This document shows positions 45,696 to 55,800 of a stretch of 64,000 bases of DNA, in pieces. Both the position numbers and the translations under genes were made by a program. Source of the DNA: Acidobacteriaceae bacterium (GTDB lineage: Bacteria > Acidobacteriota > Terriglobia > Terriglobales > Acidobacteriaceae); contig JAPWKE010000003.1 of assembly GCA_028283655.1 (NCBI GenBank), forward strand, positions 1,674,001 to 1,738,000, in the 5' to 3' direction. Within the stretch, counting starts at the first letter, position 1, and every line of letters starts with the position of its first letter. The notes under the pieces are model-generated. The model did no database searches, was not told the DNA's origin, and saw only the letters and a program-made list of their open reading frames with translations.

Positions 45696-47006
45696 TCAAT
45701 TCAAAAGCCCTGCTGCGAAATCGAGTTCTGCACGACGTGTGAGATAGGTGTAGTTCGCATCGGCAAAGCTGATCTCCGCAGAAGTCTCATTCACCTGCGC
45801 TTCGTTCAACTCAACGATGCTGCCAAGACCAGAGTCATAGCGAGCCTGTGCCAGACGTAACGCTTCTTTGCTTTGCGTCACGAGACGCGCCGTCACATCA
45901 AGGCTTTGGAATGCTTCATTAGCGCGCTGCCAGCAATTACGAACCTGCTCGGTGACTTCAAGATGAAGCTCTTTTACATCATTCGCACGTGCCATCGCCT
46001 CGGACTCGGCTTCAGCGCGACGAGCAGCGAACAGACCACCATTGAAGATGGGAATGTTGAGGTTGAATCCGACTGCGGCATAGTTATCGTGCAATGTGTG
46101 GTCGTGATAGGGGATTTGCCCAGCAGTGCCGCCCAGGCCAAGCGTGGGGTAGGCGAGGCGCTTGTCTGCCGAAGCAAGCTGCTGCGCTGCATGCTGTTCA
46201 GATTCAGCCGCGTGAAGGTCTGCACGCTGGCCTTGCGCAGTGGATTGAAGATCGTCTGGGCTTGGCGGAAGAGCCGCGGGCGCATCAGGATTAATCAGCG
46301 GAATTTTAATTATTTGCGCGGCACCCATTGCCGTTGCAAGATGAGCGCGCTGCTGTGCCACGTCGCTCTTGGCCCGTACGACAGCGAGGTCCGCTTCGCT
46401 TGCCAGAACTTCTGCAAAGTTCACATCAACCGTGGAACGAAGTTCGTTCTGAGCGAGAGCATTCAATTGGCGAGCAACGAGATGCCGATTTGATTGTGCT
46501 GCTTCTGCGGCACGCAAAACCGCCTCTGCTCCGAGTACTTGATAGTAGGTAGTACGAACGTTGAGACGAACCCGCGCTTTCGTCAGCGTGGCAAGGTCAT
46601 CCTGCGCCTGTGCGTTTGCACGGGAACTGCCAACCAATGCGCTTGTGCGACCAAAGTCGGTGACGAGTTGCGTAAGCTGTCCCCCGTAGGCGAATCGATC
46701 AGATATGGCTGAGGTGGTGAGTGCACCCGCCGCCGTAGAGCTACCTGTGTCAGCAACCTCAACACCAGTAGCGTTGAAGCTCGCCGTTGGAAAATACGCC
46801 GATCGCGTCTCGCGAACTCTCGCCTTAGCCGCCCGCGCGCGTAATTGCGCTGCCATCATCCGAGGTTGATTTGCGACCGCGATAGACTCTGCCTGAGAGA
46901 GCGACAATGGCACTGAAGCCGTCTGCACTTGCGGCTCTTGTGCATACAAATTTGAAGAAGTAATAGCAAAGGCAAAGGCAAGAACGAGCGTTCTGGTCCA
47001 GAACAT
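45696..47006 (-). CDS. TolC-family outer-membrane efflux channel
   Basis: A 436-residue outer-membrane protein with a signal peptide (LVLAFAFAITSSNLYAQ) and the long Ala/Gln-rich helices of the two TolC repeats (about 35-215 and 250-430). Typical phrases are LSLSQAESIAVANQPRM, GGLFAARRAEAESEAMA and LVTQSKEALRLAQARYDSGL. Its start codon overlaps the DUF190 gene stop as TAATG, so the two are coupled. It should be the exit duct for the adjacent RND pump. Confidence 0.95.
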   Translation of the reverse strand: MFWTRTLVLAFAFAITSSNLYAQEPQVQTASVPLSLSQAESIAVANQPRMMAAQLRARAAKARVRETRSAYFPTASFNATGVEVADTGSSTAAGALTTSAISDRFAYGGQLTQLVTDFGRTSALVGSSRANAQAQDDLATLTKARVRLNVRTTYYQVLGAEAVLRAAEAAQSNRHLVARQLNALAQNELRSTVDVNFAEVLASEADLAVVRAKSDVAQQRAHLATAMGAAQIIKIPLINPDAPAALPPSPDDLQSTAQGQRADLHAAESEQHAAQQLASADKRLAYPTLGLGGTAGQIPYHDHTLHDNYAAVGFNLNIPIFNGGLFAARRAEAESEAMARANDVKELHLEVTEQVRNCWQRANEAFQSLDVTARLVTQSKEALRLAQARYDSGLGSIVELNEAQVNETSAEISFADANYTYLTRRAELDFAAGLLN

Positions 47007-47365
47007 TAAGCGATCACCTTTTCCGATCCAGCGATGCTCTTCAATATCTCAGTGGGATGAGCCTCGACCAGGCCGTCAGTGACAAGATCCAGCAACGCGG
47101 GCATGATCGCCTCAACCTTTTCTGGTACCTCGATAAAGATGATAATGACGGGGAGATGCAATCCTGAGACATCTCCCTCGTCGCTCTTATGCAGACGTCC
47201 ATGCGAGCCGAAGCCCGCATACGGATGAATCACGGTCGCACCACCAACCCCAATGCCCTTTTCCTGAAGGAATAGCAGTATCTCATCGCGCAGGAAGCCA
47301 TGCTTGGCACCTGTATCTTTATTGAGATAGATCGTTACTTTGATAGCTGGTCCAAGTGGCAGCAT
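47006..47365 (-). CDS. DUF190 (PII-like) protein
   Basis: A 119-residue cytoplasmic protein of the DUF190 family, small ferredoxin-like proteins that form PII-like trimers. Typical features are KVTIYLNKDTGAKHGFLRDEI at the N-terminus, GATVIHPYAGFGSHGRLHKSD in the middle and LPVIIIFIEVPEKVEAIMPAL. Such proteins are often found beside transporters and may bind a nucleotide to control them. A strong GGAGG precedes ATG 47365. It is embedded in the RND operon and coupled to the TolC-like gene by TAATG, so control of the efflux system is a reasonable but untested idea. Confidence 0.9.
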   Translation of the reverse strand: MLPLGPAIKVTIYLNKDTGAKHGFLRDEILLFLQEKGIGVGGATVIHPYAGFGSHGRLHKSDEGDVSGLHLPVIIIFIEVPEKVEAIMPALLDLVTDGLVEAHPTEILKSIAGSEKVIA

Positions 47366-47410
47366 GAAACGCCTCCGTGATCGTGAAATGGACTATTGGT
47401 GGAAAGTTCT

Positions 47411-48169
47411 CTACAGCTTCGACTCGAGCAGAGCCGTCGTATGCTTCCAGATCTTAGGTGTTCCATGCGTCGACACCAGAACGATGCGAGATGCATCAAA
47501 GCGTGTCAACGAGGTCTGCGAGAAGCCGTAGAGTCCGCAAGCGGAAGCCGAGAAGACAGATACTGGCTGCTCTGTACCCCCTGCATCGCAGCGCACAGCG
47601 TCCCTTGCATTCGCCAGCAAATGTGCGAAGGTACCGCTTTTCTTGTTGTAACCAACGACATCGCCGTTTGCGTCGCGGATCTCATTCTGAGAGGGCGTCA
47701 ATAGATCGCCACCAACCTGTGTCGTCGTGGCGAGAGAGTCAAGGTCACTAGCCCTTGGCTCTTCTGCGCTCTCAGTAGCCAGAGGACTCGCCATCGCGCG
47801 CAAAGAAACATGCAGAGGAATGCTCTGTCCCTGCACCTCAAGTGAGTCGATCTGAATCTCGAGCGCTCCGGGTTTCTGCTTTGCGTACGGAGTGCTGTCG
47901 TAAGCGAAAGCCGTGGATGCGACAACGTGCCCCTTGACGACTGCTCCGGACGCAACCTTCCGCCCATCAGCTAGGTGAATATCTTGTATCGTCTTTGCCA
48001 AGACCACGTCGCCGGGCTTTACATGCACGGCACTGATCGTCTTGGTGAACGTGATCGGCAGCGTTGCCTGATCCGGCAGATGGGCAGGGCTAGCGGTAGC
48101 GGCATGGCTCTGAGCAGTCAAATCACTGGCCAGAACCAGCAAAAGCGGGGCAAATTTGAGAAACACCAT
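47411..48169 (-). CDS. Secreted protein of unknown function at the head of the RND operon
   Basis: 252 residues from ATG 48169, which has AGGAG 5 nt upstream; the frame is open 39 bp further. A signal peptide (FLKFAPLLLVLASDLTAQSHA) precedes a beta-rich domain with ISAVHVKPGDVVLAKTIQDI, LADGRKVASGAVVKGHVVAS and GALEIQIDSLEVQGQSIPLHV. The pattern recalls SAF/TrbI-like beta-barrel folds, but I do not recognise a named family. As first gene of the operon divergent from the two-component system, it may be an envelope sensor or accessory to efflux. Confidence 0.75.
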   Translation of the reverse strand: MVFLKFAPLLLVLASDLTAQSHAATASPAHLPDQATLPITFTKTISAVHVKPGDVVLAKTIQDIHLADGRKVASGAVVKGHVVASTAFAYDSTPYAKQKPGALEIQIDSLEVQGQSIPLHVSLRAMASPLATESAEEPRASDLDSLATTTQVGGDLLTPSQNEIRDANGDVVGYNKKSGTFAHLLANARDAVRCDAGGTEQPVSVFSASACGLYGFSQTSLTRFDASRIVLVSTHGTPKIWKHTTALLESKL

Positions 48170-48215
48170 GTCGACTCCTCTTGCTTGGTACAAGACGAAG
48201 TGGAACATCTTCTTT

Positions 48216-48244
48216 CCTTACAGAATTCTGACATTTCCCTTACA
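48216..48244. promoter_or_regulatory. 22-bp-spaced direct repeat in the divergent efflux/regulator promoter region
   Basis: CCTTACA occurs at 48216-48222 and again at 48238-48244, exactly two helical turns apart. Both lie in the 136-bp region between the efflux operon and the response regulator gene. Direct repeats with this period are typical of OmpR/PhoB-family binding sites, so this is a candidate site for the adjacent regulator. Confidence 0.5.
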
Positions 48245-48305
48245 AATAGGAAGGAGCAAGCTCTTTTCGTCTCAGTGTTGCCTATCATTGAGAGAGGAGA
48301 CACGC

Positions 48306-49013
48306 GTGTCCAACGCATTGCAGCAGTCACACATCCTCGTCATAGAGGACGACAACAAACTGGCAACCGCGCTGGTCTCCGGCATTGAGGCGGAGGGTTA
48401 CCGCGTCTCTCGTGCGTCCTCAGCAGAGGAAGGCTTCTTCCTGCTTCACAGCAATCTCCCGGACCTGCTCCTGCTAGACGTCACGCTGCCCCAGAGGAAT
48501 GGTCTCGACTTACTACGGCAGATCCGCCGAGATCACATCGACGTCCGCATTCTCATGCTCACCTCGCATAACACCGTCGAGGATCGCGTGGAAGGACTGA
48601 ACCTCGGAGCAGATGATTACCTCGGTAAACCGTTCTCGTTTCCAGAACTACTCGCCCGCATCGGTGCTCTACTGCGTCGCATTCTTCCGGAAAAAGTATC
48701 TGATGAACTTTCCATCGCAGACCTTCGGCTAAATACGCGCACGCGTGCCGCTGTGCGAGCAGGCAAGTCCTTGGAACTCTCACAACGAGAGTTCGATCTC
48801 TTGCTTTATCTAGCTGAGAATGGCGGCCGTACAGTGTCGCGCGAGATGCTCGCACGACATGTCTGGAAGGAAAGTTCTCGCTTCACCCCTCTGGATAATG
48901 TGATCGACGTCCAGATGGCTCGCCTCCGCAAGAAGGTCGACGACGATCATTCCGTTAGGCTTCTTCACACAGTCCGCGGCCTTGGCTTCAGCCTTCGGGA
49001 GCCAGAGGCATGA
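48306..49013 (+). CDS. OmpR/PhoB-family response regulator, GTG start
   Basis: A 235-residue regulator. I start at GTG 48306, which has GAGAGGAG about 6 nt upstream; the open frame reaches further but into the divergent promoter region. The receiver shows the acidic pair in LVIEDDNKLA, phosphoacceptor Asp58 (LLLLDVTLPQ), Thr in LMLTSHN and Lys in YLGKPFSF. The winged-helix output domain (about 135-232) has LELSQREFDLLLYLAENGG and VIDVQMARLRKKVD. It overlaps the kinase gene by ATGA and diverges from the RND operon, as in CusR/CzcR-type systems. Control of the pump is inference from this layout. Confidence 0.95.
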   Translation: MSNALQQSHILVIEDDNKLATALVSGIEAEGYRVSRASSAEEGFFLLHSNLPDLLLLDVTLPQRNGLDLLRQIRRDHIDVRILMLTSHNTVEDRVEGLNLGADDYLGKPFSFPELLARIGALLRRILPEKVSDELSIADLRLNTRTRAAVRAGKSLELSQREFDLLLYLAENGGRTVSREMLARHVWKESSRFTPLDNVIDVQMARLRKKVDDDHSVRLLHTVRGLGFSLREPEA

Positions 49014-50449
49014 ACTGGCGTTTTGCAAAGCAGATTCGTAGTCGCCTGACCATCTGGTACATCACAGTTCTTGCCATTGTGCTTGTAGTGTACGTCGTAC
49101 TGGTCTTCTCTTTTCAATACGGCTTCGTACACAACCAAATCTTCCACGACGAAGTACAGGATGTGGTCACAGTCGAAGGCCTACTGTACTTTGATAAGAG
49201 CGGGCACCTTGAGCTTGAACAAAGCTACTTCAGCCATCCGCAATCGCACCTGCTGATTGATCGCTTGATGGAGGTGCGTGATCCATCAGGAGTGATCCTC
49301 TACAAGACACCTAACCTCAACGGCGCGTCACTGGGCGGCCCTGTAGTACCAAACGAAGGTTCGAAGAGCTTCAATCCTCGCATCGTGAGAATGTCAGATG
49401 GCACTCACATTTCGGTAATAAGCCACGTTCACACCCTCAAGGGGAAAAAACTCCTCATACGTCTGGGATACAGCCTTGCTCCTTTTCGAGAGCGAATGGC
49501 ACAGTTCCTCGGGCTGTTACTGATCGCTTTGCCCATTGCTCTCGTCATCGCAGGTTTGGCAGGCTACCAGATTGCCAAAAGAGCCTTCAAGCCTCTCGAA
49601 GAAATGGCTCAAAGAGCAAAACTCATTACAGCCCGTAACCTTCACGACCGTCTCCATATCGAGAATCCCGATGATGAACTCGGACATATGGCAGCAGTTC
49701 TTAACGAACTTTTGAATCGTCTGGATGAAGCGTTTTCACAACTCCACAACTTCACCGGGGACGCCGCCCATGAATTGCGCGCTCCCATGGCCGCAATCCG
49801 TACCATCGGTGAGGTTGCGTTGCGCCGAGAAGAGATAGGTATCAACGATAAAGAGTCAATTGCCAGCATCCTTGAGGAGACCGCGCGGCTCGATGAAACC
49901 ATCGGAGGACTTCTACTACTAGCCAAAGCAGAGTCAGCACAATCCGCCGGGCCAAATACATTCTCGCTCGTGGGAGTTGTCAACGAAGTCACAGAGATAC
50001 TCGATGTGCTCGCCGACGAACGAGAGATTCGGCTCGTCACGCAAATCAACGACACGGCCAGCCTTGCTTTGACCGGTGATCGCAGCCTTATTCGCAGCGC
50101 GGTGATGAACGTTATTCATAATGCGATAAAGTTCGCGCCAGACGGCTCGGTTGTCACAGTTGTATACCGCATCGCGCACGATCAAGGCGAGCAAATCGAG
50201 CTAGTGGTTCAAGATGAGGGCCCCGGTGTGGATCATTCGGAACTAGATGCGATCTTCGGTCGTTTTTACACGAGCCCGCGAAAGCAGACGGCAGCTAACA
50301 GCGGTACCGGTCTAGGACTATCAATCGTGCAGTTGGTTGTGCAGAGGTCAGGCGGCCAGGTCTTCTTCGACCCGAACGCTCTTGTGGGAGCGCGCTGCGT
50401 CATTCGTTTCCCCGCCCATACTAGACAAGAAAACAATATCCCCGTGTAG
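49010..50449 (+). CDS. Sensor histidine kinase, partner of the divergent efflux regulator
   Basis: A 479-residue inner-membrane kinase. TM1 lies at about 15-35, a periplasmic sensor at 36-165, TM2 at about 166-186, and a HAMP domain at about 187-245. His254 lies in the H-box DAAHELRAPM. The N-box (NVIHNAIKFAP), G1 (VQDEGPGVD), F-box (FGRFY) and G2 (GTGLGLSIVQL) are intact. The overall form resembles heavy-metal sensor kinases of the CusS/CzcS group. ATG 49010 overlaps the regulator stop codon by 4 bp. Confidence 0.95.
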   Translation: MNWRFAKQIRSRLTIWYITVLAIVLVVYVVLVFSFQYGFVHNQIFHDEVQDVVTVEGLLYFDKSGHLELEQSYFSHPQSHLLIDRLMEVRDPSGVILYKTPNLNGASLGGPVVPNEGSKSFNPRIVRMSDGTHISVISHVHTLKGKKLLIRLGYSLAPFRERMAQFLGLLLIALPIALVIAGLAGYQIAKRAFKPLEEMAQRAKLITARNLHDRLHIENPDDELGHMAAVLNELLNRLDEAFSQLHNFTGDAAHELRAPMAAIRTIGEVALRREEIGINDKESIASILEETARLDETIGGLLLLAKAESAQSAGPNTFSLVGVVNEVTEILDVLADEREIRLVTQINDTASLALTGDRSLIRSAVMNVIHNAIKFAPDGSVVTVVYRIAHDQGEQIELVVQDEGPGVDHSELDAIFGRFYTSPRKQTAANSGTGLGLSIVQLVVQRSGGQVFFDPNALVGARCVIRFPAHTRQENNIPV

Positions 50450-50488
50450 ACTTGGCCTGATCGATCTGACAATCTAGAACCGACCAAC

Positions 50489-52828
50489 TCACCTGACGGA
50501 AGATGTCTCGCGGTTCTGCATCTCCTTCAACTGCTCCCAACGCTCATATTGATCCTTCTTTTCGGTATCAAGATCCTTATATCCCTGCAGCCAAAACCGG
50601 AACCAGTCAACATCCCCTTGCTGCGACGCAAACACATCCGCAGGCATAGAGACAACATGAGTTGCGTAAGGCAAAGCTATTAAGTCTACAGGCTTATGTA
50701 GAGCCCTTAGACCGGCGTAGGTTTCCCAATCAGTCAGCATCCACTCAGGGCTTCGCGTTTCGACACGTACCGGGGTTCTCACACGATAGAGGTTGAAGAG
50801 TTCGCTTTCTTGTTTGAACGCCTCGAGAGCCTTACCAAGTGGATTCCCGCCATAGTGTAATGCCCATTGATTCAGAACTGCATTGTTGGGCGAGGCATCG
50901 ACACTCTCCAGGTATCCCATGACTCCATAGGTGAAACCATTTGCAATTGTGGCCGCCGCAAAGAGATCTGGCTTCCGCGTTACTGCGTACATGACGTTGT
51001 CACACGTTCTGCTAAATCCAATGATACCGACACGGCGAGGATCGATAAGCCCCTCACCTGTAAGCTTTTCAATGGCTGCTTCATACCCTTCGAGCGCTGC
51101 AGCAGTCCCCTTCTTCAACGCATCGTTCTTGGGCACTGCCGGCTCTCCAGCCTGCAGCACCATGAGCCCATCATTGGCCATTGCCTGAGCAGCAACCGCC
51201 GTCGCATATGTGCCATCCACGATGAAGAGATCATGACGGTAAGAACGAGCTTCAATCACCAGCGGATATCGAAGATTCGCCTGAAAGTTGGTCGGCTTGA
51301 TCAAAATGCCATGAACCTCTCGCCCTTCCGCGTCCCTCCACAAGAACACTTCGGCATGGCCAAAGTCGATGCTCTTGAAGTTTGGGTTTGGATCCCAGAT
51401 CTGCTTGTAATCAGTGGATGCATCCAGCCTCACGAAAAGCGCGGGGGGCGTATTCAAGTCCTGACGAACAACAACTTCGATAGGGTTCGTAGGAGTCTCA
51501 CTAGAATGCGCTTCAGAGGAGGCAATAAACATCGGATGATCCCGATCCAATGGGTAGGTCTCAGGCCCCGGCCCTTGCGCGGTGTACCGAACGTTCAGCA
51601 CGCGATGAGTCCAGTCCGTTTGTATAGTCTCCGGAAACCAAGAGTGCAGCTCATTGAGATGATTGCGTTTTAGCGCCGTAATCACAGTCCACGAGCGAGT
51701 CTGTGGGTTGCACAGCACAGCATACGCAGTGCTCAAGCGTTCCTTCTGTTTAGATTCGGCCACACCATCTAATGGCAACATCAGTCCCGTAAGTACTACC
51801 GATTCTCCCTCAGGAGACCACGATACTTCTGTTGGTCCTAGGAACTGCAGTCCCCTCCCCAGGGGAGCATCGATAAGAGGTACCACCGCCCCGGTCTCAA
51901 GGTTCACTAAGACCATCTCTTCGGGTACGTCTGTATCAAGCGCCTGCTGAAGCAGCTTAGGGGAGGACGCGACAATCTTTCTGGTAGCTGAAGCTGGCTC
52001 GTATCTCTCCCATCCCTTTGGAACATCCGTAACAGCTCGCGCCACTACAACATATCGGCCATTTGGAGAGGTCACAAGCAGCGTCTTTCCATAGTAGCTA
52101 TTGATGCGTTCTGGTTTTCTTGTTGAAGCATCGAGGATCTGATGAACTTGGCCTCGCTCGGATACCCATAACTCCTGCCCATTGGGGCAGGATATGCGAC
52201 CCGTCTCGTCTAGGAGTGTATGCATCGCCATGCCAGTCCCCACGATCACCCGCGAACGAGGATAGGTGGGACATGGAAGCGCAACGGAGTAAGGTATCCG
52301 ACCTCCGCCAAGCTCGAAGCTGGCGATGTTCTGCCCCGGCGGAGTGACTCGGAAGCTCTTTTTCGTAGAGATGCTGGCTCGGTACAGATGCCAATAGGCA
52401 GTGCTATCTCTTCCGAGGAAGTAGAGATCACGACTATCTTGCGACCATCTCAAAGAACGCACCATGGCTGCACCATCCCCAGGCTCAGTCTGGTTTACGC
52501 CTTTGAATCGTGCGAGTATCCGTGGCAGTGCTAGTCTCCCGATATTAGGATGGACAGCAAATTTCTTCACCGCCTGACTATCGAAAAGCCAGAGCGTCGA
52601 TTCAATCAAGTTCTCTTTGAGAAGACCGCGAGTCGTAACGACAACAAAGAACTTTTCATCCGGAGAGAAACTAGTAACGCGTCCCGAAGCTTCAGGATCG
52701 GGCTCCGTAAAGCGTTGCATAGCGATGGAGTCTTTTACAGTAAAGTGCTGCTGTTGAGCTTGGGCGGAGACGTGAAGAACTGCCACCGCCACGAAGATGG
52801 CTGGTGCCCAGAATTTGTAGCGGTGCAT
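50489..52828 (-). CDS. Secreted S9-family hydrolase resembling lasso-peptide isopeptidases
   Basis: A 779-residue exported serine hydrolase. A signal peptide (FVAVAVLHVSAQAQQ) is followed by a beta-propeller-like N-terminal half (about 40-520) and an alpha/beta-hydrolase C-terminal half. The nucleophile is Ser606 in GIIGFSRTC and His724 (PYATHVV) is the likely catalytic His. The acid is uncertain: Glu690, Glu695 and Asp700 are candidates. From memory, the GFSRTC elbow and the C-terminal ASQQGDVDWFRFWLQG and EQYxRW-like tail read like the Atxe2-type S9 isopeptidases that cleave imported lasso peptides. It lies 53 bp after the TonB receptor gene on the same strand, so uptake and cleavage of a peptide ligand is plausible. 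Ordinary dipeptidyl-peptidase activity is the alternative. Confidence 0.82.
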   Translation of the reverse strand: MHRYKFWAPAIFVAVAVLHVSAQAQQQHFTVKDSIAMQRFTEPDPEASGRVTSFSPDEKFFVVVTTRGLLKENLIESTLWLFDSQAVKKFAVHPNIGRLALPRILARFKGVNQTEPGDGAAMVRSLRWSQDSRDLYFLGRDSTAYWHLYRASISTKKSFRVTPPGQNIASFELGGGRIPYSVALPCPTYPRSRVIVGTGMAMHTLLDETGRISCPNGQELWVSERGQVHQILDASTRKPERINSYYGKTLLVTSPNGRYVVVARAVTDVPKGWERYEPASATRKIVASSPKLLQQALDTDVPEEMVLVNLETGAVVPLIDAPLGRGLQFLGPTEVSWSPEGESVVLTGLMLPLDGVAESKQKERLSTAYAVLCNPQTRSWTVITALKRNHLNELHSWFPETIQTDWTHRVLNVRYTAQGPGPETYPLDRDHPMFIASSEAHSSETPTNPIEVVVRQDLNTPPALFVRLDASTDYKQIWDPNPNFKSIDFGHAEVFLWRDAEGREVHGILIKPTNFQANLRYPLVIEARSYRHDLFIVDGTYATAVAAQAMANDGLMVLQAGEPAVPKNDALKKGTAAALEGYEAAIEKLTGEGLIDPRRVGIIGFSRTCDNVMYAVTRKPDLFAAATIANGFTYGVMGYLESVDASPNNAVLNQWALHYGGNPLGKALEAFKQESELFNLYRVRTPVRVETRSPEWMLTDWETYAGLRALHKPVDLIALPYATHVVSMPADVFASQQGDVDWFRFWLQGYKDLDTEKKDQYERWEQLKEMQNRETSSVR

Positions 52829-52881
52829 GAAGGACCTCCCGATCCGAGGAAGAACGGAGTATGAATGACCAGGACAGATCG

Positions 52882-55800
52882 CTAGAAATTTAGCTTGAGC
52901 GCGAACTGCATGGATCGCGCCCCACCTTGCTGATATTGCGAGGCGACAGTGCCTAAGCTCGCATTGAGCATCTTCGTTGTTTGCCCGAAGGTTGCATCCG
53001 AGTACGTTGGATCGATATAGCCAAAGTTCGGATGATTGAGAATGTTGAAAGCCTCAGCCCGAAACTGGAGAGCGAACGCATCATGGAGACGAAACTCTCG
53101 ACGAATGGCCATGTTCACCTGGTTCTCCCCAAAGCCTCGGACGAAGTTTCGCGGAGCCGCTTCCCCACTACAGACCGAGGGCAGGCAGAAGGCAGCGTGA
53201 TTGATGATCCGTCCGCCGGGATATTGTGATCCGTAGAGATAGGTCGGTTGATTAGCAACCAGATTCAGAGTGCCGTTGTACTCGCTACCGGTCGCCGGAT
53301 CGATCGCAAGACTCCCATTCGGCATCACGGGATAGCCTGTGCGGACGATCAAACGCAGGTCACTGCCCCAGCCATTGACAAGTTGCCCCACAAGAGAATG
53401 GCCTTGAAGGCCAGGAAGGTCCCAGCTCACGCCAGCCTGCAGGTTATGCCGGATATCGAAATCAGCGTTCCCCCGCTGCAAAGGCAAATTGTAGGACTGC
53501 GATCCGAAGTCCAGTGCGTGCGACCAGCTATACGAGGCCAGAGCTTGAAAGCCTCGTGCAACTGAACGCTGAAACTGAAGCTGCAACGCCTGATAGTTCG
53601 AGGTGATTCCACTCGCGGGATACTCGACAAGATTGAAGTTTGGGTTCAGTTTCGACAACGAAAACTCTTGCAGATTCAAGAGACGGCGTCCGTTACTGCC
53701 GACGTATGAAGCCGTAAAAGACTGCCTAGAGCCAAACGCCTGCTGAAGGCTAACATTCCATTCGAGCGTGTACGGCAGTTGCAGGTGTGTCGGGAAGGCA
53801 ATGATGGCCGCAGAGTTGTAAGGCGCCTTGACCGTCAGCGGAACGTTCAGCTCGCTCTGGTTATAGGGGATGGTAACTCCGTACCCGTAGGTATCAGCAA
53901 AGAATCCTAGACTGCTGTAGCCAAGCGCGGCAATATCATTCGCTGTGTCGTAGAAGACCCCACCACCCGCTCGTAGAACGGTCTCGCTTCCAGGACTTTG
54001 GCGCACAGTCCAAGCAGCTCCCAGCCGTGGCGCAAAGTTGAACCAGCCCGTCTTCCACAAGGGAGTTCCCTGAGGCGCCAGTTGAAGAGAGCTCGGATTC
54101 GTAACACTCCCGAGCACAGTATAGGCATCGTCACCATGCTGTTCGGTAGGTGCCGGGTCGTCATCCCATCGCATCCCGAACGACAGACTCAACTTCGGGT
54201 GAGGCCGCCATTCATCCTGAATGAAGAGCGCAGTCTCCACGAAGATCGGAGTAGCTGCTTTGCGAGCGACAAAGATAGTGACCTCCGGCGCACCGGCCAG
54301 CATGGACGTCGTACTCTCAAACCCCGCATACGGCTCGGAGGTAGGAGGCATGAGCTTCGTCTTAATGCGCCGATAGTCGACTCCCATCTTAAGGTGGTGA
54401 TGTCCCACAGTCAGGCTAAGCGTATCGACCAGGTTCCACTGCCGACCGGCCGATCCGCCATAAGGCTGTCCAAAAAGCGTATTGCCAAGACCCGATATGT
54501 CGAGGAGGATAAACGGCTCAGTAGCAGCAGCGGAACCCCCAACCGCTGCGACAAGATCGATTGGCGTCGCCCCACCAAAGTTATCGATCTTACTGAGCAT
54601 CGTTTCGTCAGCACGAGAGTAGCCGAGTCGGAACTCATCAGTAAGATTCGGCGATATCTGATCCGTCGCTCCGACGGTGTAGGTGGACGCATCGCTGCTC
54701 GTTGTTGTTCGCGCAAGATTCGGCCGCGCGACAGCAGAACTCGGGGTCTCACTGAAACGGAAGAAAAGAGCAAGCTTCGGACTGACCGTATGATCCAGTC
54801 GAACGCTCGTGGAATCGATCGAGCTCGGCAGCGAGAATGGGGCGATGAATTGAGCAAGGCTGGGGCTTGCGGCTGTTCCATAGTCAATTCCCGTAGGGAG
54901 TGGAAACGCATTAAAGATCGGACGAACGGCGGCAATCGCCTGCTGTCGCATAAAAAGGTCGGGAACGTATTGGATCGTCGAAGCAGTTGGCTGCGTCAGA
55001 CGGAGCCCTTCATAAGAGACGAAAAAGAAGCTCCGGCTCTCACCGTTATAGAGATGCGGAATCCTGATTGGACCGCCAACCGTTCCTCCAAAGTCGTTCT
55101 GCCGCAGGGCTGGGATGGCCGTGCCATAGTGATCGTTGAACCAATCGTTTGCATCGAAGTAGTTATTCCGCAGGTAGTCAAAAATGCCGCCGTGAAGCGC
55201 ATTAGTTCCAGACCTTGTCCCGAGGGAAAATTGTCCACCGGGCGACCGCCCATATTCTGACGAATAGGTTGAACTCTGCACGCGAAACTCCTGCAGAGCA
55301 TCAACGGAGACAAGCGTCTGAGTCGTACCTAGTGCCGTACCTCCGCTAACCGTACCTCCGGTTGCTGACTGACCGATGCCGCTTGCATATCCCGCTCCAA
55401 TATTGGCTGAGACACCGTCGACGATGTAGTTATTCGATTGGGTTCTCTGGCCGTTTACGCTAAAGTCTCCGCTCGCTCCAAGGAGCTGTGTTCCGGTTGC
55501 CTGCGGGCTTTGGTTAACGATTCCAGGCGTCATTGAAATCAGATCCTGAAAGCTTCTGCCATTGAGTGGCATATTCTCGACGAACTTCCTGTCGACAACC
55601 GTGCCTACGGCAGCATCTGTCGTGTTCATCTGCATCCCACCAGCATCCACATCCACATGCTGAGATGCCTCACCAACCTGCATTCTGAAGTCCAACCGAA
55701 CCTGATCGGCAACGTGAAAAACGACGTTCTCTTTCGTCAGGGTCTTGAAGCCCGGAGACTGAACCGTCGCGTCATACTTACCCGGATCGAGAGCATCGAT

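Noticed and set aside
53998-55260. 420-residue plus-strand open frame
   Set aside because: It lies wholly antisense to the TonB receptor gene, has no recognisable domain, and is rich in Arg and Ser as expected for a shadow frame.
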